Origin: Eggerthia catenaformis OT 569 = DSM 20559
GTDB lineage: Bacteria; Bacillota_I; Bacilli_A; Erysipelotrichales; Coprobacillaceae
Assembly (NCBI RefSeq): GCF_000340375.1
Contig: NZ_KB446647.1
Span: 103,601 to 167,600, forward strand
Length of the DNA: 64,000 bases
Reading direction: 5' to 3'
Position 1 is the first letter of the stretch. The number at the start of each line of letters is the position of its first letter. Below the pieces are notes generated by a model. The model was not told the origin of the DNA. It saw only the letters and a program-made list of their open reading frames with translations, and ran no database searches. The position numbers and the translations under genes are program-made. Shown here piece after piece: positions 60,988 through 64,000 of the stretch.

Positions 60988-62420
60988 TGGCTGTTACGAA
61001 GATACATCCGATTAAAACAACGCTGAAAAAAGCGATAGATTATATCTGCAATGGCGATAAAACCGATGATGAAATCTATGTTACCACACATCTTTGCAGC
61101 AGAGAAAATGCTCATAAGGAATTTGAACTTACCAAGAAACAGTTTAAGTCGAGGACAAAGACTTTAGCCCATCATTTAATCCAATCCTTTGTTCCGGAAG
61201 AAGTGAGCTTTGAAGAAGCACATAAAGTGGGAATCGAACTTTGCGAAAAGATTTTAGAGGGTAAATATGAATATGTCTTAGCAACGCATATCGACAAAGA
61301 TCATATCCACAATCACATAATTTTTAACTCCATAGATGTTGATGAGGGCAAAGTTTACCATTCCTACTATGACTCATATATGAATATCCGAAATCAGAGT
61401 GACAGGTTGTGCAAGGAACATAATTTATCGGTAATAGATGTTGAAACGCAAAAGGAAATCAACGAGATTAAGCGAAGAAAGTTCGTGAATTGGTATGACT
61501 GGAATGAAGATAAAAAAGGTAAAAGTTATAAATCAAGACTTCAATTTGATATGGATAGAGTAATTCAAAAAGCAATAAATTGGGAACATTTTCTTAAAAT
61601 AATGGAACAATATGGATATGAAATTAAGTTTGGAAAGTATATTGCTTTCAAACAGAAAAATCAGCAGAGATTTACCAGAGCGAAAACCATAGGTGATAAT
61701 TACACAGAAGAAAAAATCAAAGAAAGAATCCGAAATAAAGATAAAGAAATAGGAGAATTTATTGATAAAACCAAATATGGAAATCAGGATTGGGTAGTTC
61801 ATACCAACATGCAAGTAGCATCCAAAATTCTGTTAAAAATAAGAGATAAAGGCTTTAACTCTATGGAAGCATTGGAAAAAGGAATTCAAAAAATATCATT
61901 TCAAAAAAATGAATTGAAACAAGAATTTGATAAACTTTCATGGGAACAAAAGAGGATAAAGGAAGTGGTTAAGCATATTCAAATCTGTATCAGCAAAAGA
62001 GAGCATTATCAGGGTTATCGCAAAAATCCGAATGATAAAATTTATATGATGATGAACCGAAAAGATATAGAAGCCTATCAGAAATCCTATGAGGAAATAG
62101 ATATTTTTCTTAAGCAATTTCCGCATTTGAAAGATACTGTATTAGAAGGATTGAAGAAAAAATCAGGTAAAAATCTTTTTAGGAAATTAAACGAGCATTC
62201 TAAAGAATTGCAAGCTAAACAAGAGGAGATAATCAAGAAACATAATTCATTATTAAAACAGTATGATGAATTGCAGCATCTGAAAGTTAATATGAATGAG
62301 TATCTTGGTAGGGATAAAACAGAGAAAAAGGAATCAGTTATTGGTGCAATTAGGAGACATCAGAGTGAGGAAAGAGAAAATACTAAGGGAAAGAATAAAA
62401 TATCGAAAGAAGAAAGATAA
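60987..62420 (+). CDS. mobA: MOBP-type relaxase (MobA/VirD2-like)
   Basis: The protein has 477 residues. The N-terminal relaxase domain (about 1-160) has the probable catalytic Tyr in KAIDYICNGDKT. HHLIQSFVPEE follows, then the metal-binding HIDKDHIHNHIIFNS with the three His. The C-terminal half is helical and rich in Lys and Glu, ending in a basic, disordered tail. It nicks oriT and pilots the strand during transfer by a helper conjugation system. Confidence 0.92.
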   Translation: MAVTKIHPIKTTLKKAIDYICNGDKTDDEIYVTTHLCSRENAHKEFELTKKQFKSRTKTLAHHLIQSFVPEEVSFEEAHKVGIELCEKILEGKYEYVLATHIDKDHIHNHIIFNSIDVDEGKVYHSYYDSYMNIRNQSDRLCKEHNLSVIDVETQKEINEIKRRKFVNWYDWNEDKKGKSYKSRLQFDMDRVIQKAINWEHFLKIMEQYGYEIKFGKYIAFKQKNQQRFTRAKTIGDNYTEEKIKERIRNKDKEIGEFIDKTKYGNQDWVVHTNMQVASKILLKIRDKGFNSMEALEKGIQKISFQKNELKQEFDKLSWEQKRIKEVVKHIQICISKREHYQGYRKNPNDKIYMMMNRKDIEAYQKSYEEIDIFLKQFPHLKDTVLEGLKKKSGKNLFRKLNEHSKELQAKQEEIIKKHNSLLKQYDELQHLKVNMNEYLGRDKTEKKESVIGAIRRHQSEERENTKGKNKISKEER

Positions 62421-62428
62421 TTTTATGG

Positions 62429-62458
62429 TCGGTGTGATTTTATATTACACCGATTTTT
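62429..62458 (+). terminator. Terminator of the mob operon
   Basis: TCGGTGT (62429-62435) pairs with ACACCGA (62447-62453), followed by TTTTT. Confidence 0.75.
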
Positions 62459-62480
62459 GATGGAAAAAAATATGTATTTG

Positions 62481-62489
62481 TGGTATACT
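62481..62489 (+). promoter_or_regulatory. Extended -10 promoter of the HTH-methyltransferase pair
   Basis: TGGTATACT: TATACT (62484-62489) with TG at 62481-62482. No good -35 is visible. Confidence 0.5.
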
Positions 62490-62527
62490 TTTATAAATAT
62501 TATATTTACAAAAATAAAGGTGGAAAT

Positions 62528-62758
62528 ATGGCTATTAGTTACAATAGATTATGGAAGTTACTTATCGATAAAAATATGACTAAAACAGATTTGAAAAATA
62601 TTACAGGTATGAATTCTGTAACATTAGCTAATATGGGGAAAGATAGATATGTTAGCTTGAGAATGATAGATAAGATTTGTGATGAATTAGATTGTGATGT
62701 AAATGATGTAATTGAACATATTGCAGATGAAAATTTTGAGAAAGGGAGTAAAGTATGA
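62528..62758 (+). CDS. Small Cro/CI-type HTH regulator
   Basis: The start at 62528 behind AAAGGTGG gives 76 residues; the open frame upstream lies in the promoter region. MAISYNRLWKLLIDKNMTKTDLKNITGMNSVTLANMGKDRYVSLRMIDKICDELDCDVNDVIEHI (read in pieces) is a YozG-like HTH. Such proteins often precede C5-methyltransferase genes and act as controllers of restriction-modification systems. It overlaps the methyltransferase by ATGA. Confidence 0.85.
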   Translation: MAISYNRLWKLLIDKNMTKTDLKNITGMNSVTLANMGKDRYVSLRMIDKICDELDCDVNDVIEHIADENFEKGSKV

Positions 62759-64000
62759 TACAAAATAAACCCACGTATGTTTCGTTATTTTCCTCTGCGG
62801 GAGTAGGCTGTTATGGTTTTAAGCTTGAAGGTTTTGAATGTATAGCCACGAACGAGTTGCTGGAGAAAAGGCTAAATATACAAAAAATAAATAAAAAATG
62901 TAAATTTGAAAGTGGATATATTGCAGCAGATATAAAAGAAAATGCAACTAAAAATTTAATATATGGTGAAATTAAAAAGTGGGATAAGTTAGGGAATGAT
63001 AGAGTTGATGTAGTTATAGCAACCCCACCATGCCAAGGAATGAGCGTTGCGAACCATAAGAAAAAAGATAAAGAGATTGAAAGAAATAGCTTAATAAAAG
63101 AAAGTGTGGATTTAATTAAAAATATAAATCCAAGATTTTTTGTGTTTGAAAATGTTGCTGCTTTTTGGAAAACTGGTTGTTTGGATAAAACAGGATGTGT
63201 TGTAACAATAGGTGAAATGATAACTGAAGAGTTAGGGGGATCTTATTTGATTCATAATGAAGTACTGAATTTTAAAAATTATGGCTCAAATTCTTCTAGA
63301 ACTCGTACACTCGTGATTGGTGTTGACAAGAAGTTCTCTGATGACATTTCTGCTATTGAATTAATGCCTGATTATACTGTTGAAAAAACATTGTTTGAAG
63401 TTATTGGCAATATGAAGAGTCTCAATTGGGGAGAGTATGATTCTGAGGATTTTTTTCATAGTTTCAGAACATATCCTAAGCATATGCTGCCGTGGATAGA
63501 ACATTTAGAAGAAGGACAAAGTGCATTTAATAATAAAAGTGACGAATTGAAACCTCATAGAATTGTTAATGGGGAATTAGTTATAAATAAGTCAAAGAAT
63601 GCGGATAAATATACAAGACAAATCTACAACAAGGTAGCGCCGTGTATTCATACAAGAAATGATCAGATGGCAAGTCAAAATACAGTTCATCCTATCGATA
63701 ACAGGGTTTTTTCAATTAGAGAACTAATGCGTATGATGACAATTCCAGATTCATTTAAATGGTTGGATTATGATTTAAGTTATTTAAACCAATTATCTGT
63801 AGTAGAAAAACAGAAAATATCCAAAAAAGAAGAAATGAACATTAGACAGAGTATTGGGGAGGCTGTTCCTACGGCTATTTTTCAACAGATAGCAGCTAAA
63901 ATTAAACAATTTCTTTTGTTACCAAAATTGACATATAGGGATATTAAAGAAATCATTGAAGAGAATAAACTTGATGAAAATGGTAATTTAAAAAAATATT
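62755..64000 (+). CDS. C5-cytosine DNA methyltransferase (3' end outside window)
   Basis: The first 415 codons are visible and the frame is open to the edge. The C5-methyltransferase motifs are in order. Motif I is SLFSSAGVGCYGFKLEGFE, motif IV is ATPPCQGMS with catalytic Cys93, and motif VI is VFENVAAFW. Motif VIII is NSSRTRTLVIG, motif IX is RELMRMMTIPDSFKW and motif X is IGEAVP. A C-terminal extension of at least 45 residues follows motif X. The target sequence cannot be read from the protein. A restriction enzyme gene is expected beyond the edge, but an orphan methyltransferase is possible. Confidence 0.92.
   Translation, partial: MIQNKPTYVSLFSSAGVGCYGFKLEGFECIATNELLEKRLNIQKINKKCKFESGYIAADIKENATKNLIYGEIKKWDKLGNDRVDVVIATPPCQGMSVANHKKKDKEIERNSLIKESVDLIKNINPRFFVFENVAAFWKTGCLDKTGCVVTIGEMITEELGGSYLIHNEVLNFKNYGSNSSRTRTLVIGVDKKFSDDISAIELMPDYTVEKTLFEVIGNMKSLNWGEYDSEDFFHSFRTYPKHMLPWIEHLEEGQSAFNNKSDELKPHRIVNGELVINKSKNADKYTRQIYNKVAPCIHTRNDQMASQNTVHPIDNRVFSIRELMRMMTIPDSFKWLDYDLSYLNQLSVVEKQKISKKEEMNIRQSIGEAVPTAIFQQIAAKIKQFLLLPKLTYRDIKEIIEENKLDENGNLKKY

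Larger units (their letters stand above)
54460..64000 (+). mobile_element. Integrative mobilizable element in the 3' end of guaA (right end outside window)
   Basis: Directly after guaA come genes of an integrated element. They are a broken membrane protein gene, an XRE regulator, excisionase, tyrosine integrase, RHH protein, primase-polymerase, VapE-type helicase, MobC, MOBP relaxase, and an HTH plus C5-methyltransferase cargo. No coupling protein or type IV secretion gene is visible in 9.5 kb, so it fits an IME and not a full ICE. The left att core must lie near the guaA stop, but its exact border needs the right end. CCGG is far rarer here than in the flanking core genes, in line with transfer. 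Confidence 0.85.

Noticed and set aside
54482-64000. Complete conjugative element (ICE)
   Set aside because: No coupling ATPase, VirB4-like ATPase or other transfer gene is seen in 9.5 kb; relaxase and MobC alone point to a mobilizable element. Genes beyond the window could change this.
62755-64000. Linking the methyltransferase to the CCGG excess of the host
   Set aside because: The methyltransferase lies on the transferred element, where CCGG is not enriched, and its target cannot be read from the sequence.

Overview
The window is a stretch of chromosome from a low-GC Bacillota. The gene set and order (dnaE-polA-mutM-coaE-dnaB-dnaI-pfkA-pyk, a T-box before thrS, a DnaB/DnaI-type helicase loader, CadA-type metal ATPase) fit a gut-type Firmicute. 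I would guess Erysipelotrichales, but nothing in the window proves the family. Vegetative promoters (TTGACA/TATAAT, often with an extended TG before the -10) and intrinsic terminators are easy to see and mark out the operons.

Layout. 1-9.95 kb: a membrane protein cut by the window edge, a decayed IS30 transposase, a CorC/HlyC transporter, a TrmA-like protein that lacks its catalytic residues, RmuC, a PcsB-like NlpC/P60 hydrolase, RsmF, Tag and an orphan V-ATPase subunit-I-like protein. 10.0-18.9 kb: tRNA-Leu(CAA), an LCP wall ligase, then one operon aroB-aroA-aroC-pheA-aroK-thyA-dfrA-plsC. 19.0-32.5 kb: an esterase, then the replication and glycolysis run dnaE, polA, mutM, an oxidoreductase, coaE, dnaB, dnaI, pfkA, pyk. 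32.6-35.9 kb (minus strand): a NUDIX protein and a 5-oxoproline module (gamma-glutamylcyclotransferase, pyrrolidone-carboxylate peptidase and the DUF969/DUF979 transporter pair). 36.0-42.1 kb: T-box-thrS, proB-proA, a MarR regulator and a shortened CinA. 42.1-46.2 kb: a broken methionine synthase with a neighbouring LysR gene, then an unusual PTS-IIB/ROK fusion followed by an amidohydrolase-like protein without metal ligands. 46.3-54.5 kb: an ArsR/HMA/P-type ATPase metal-efflux operon, an unknown protein, nitroreductase, a beta-hydroxyacid dehydrogenase, a LysR gene, purA and guaA.

From the 3' end of guaA (about 54.48 kb) to the right edge lies an integrated mobilizable element. It has a membrane protein gene with an in-frame stop, an XRE regulator with a frameshifted tail, excisionase, tyrosine integrase, an RHH accessory protein, a primase-polymerase plus VapE-type helicase, a candidate replication origin, a candidate oriT with three hairpins, MobC and a MOBP relaxase. 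A small HTH regulator overlapping a C5-cytosine DNA methyltransferase follows, and the methyltransferase runs off the window. No type IV secretion genes are visible, so this looks like an IME that uses a helper for transfer. Its right end and any restriction enzyme lie outside the window.

Three themes stand out. Several core-region proteins keep the fold of a known enzyme but lack the catalytic residues (TrmA-like, DnaI, amidohydrolase, the DnaE PHP domain). Decayed genes fill the two longest core gaps. The core genes are strikingly rich in the tetramer CCGG for such AT-rich DNA, while the element is not.
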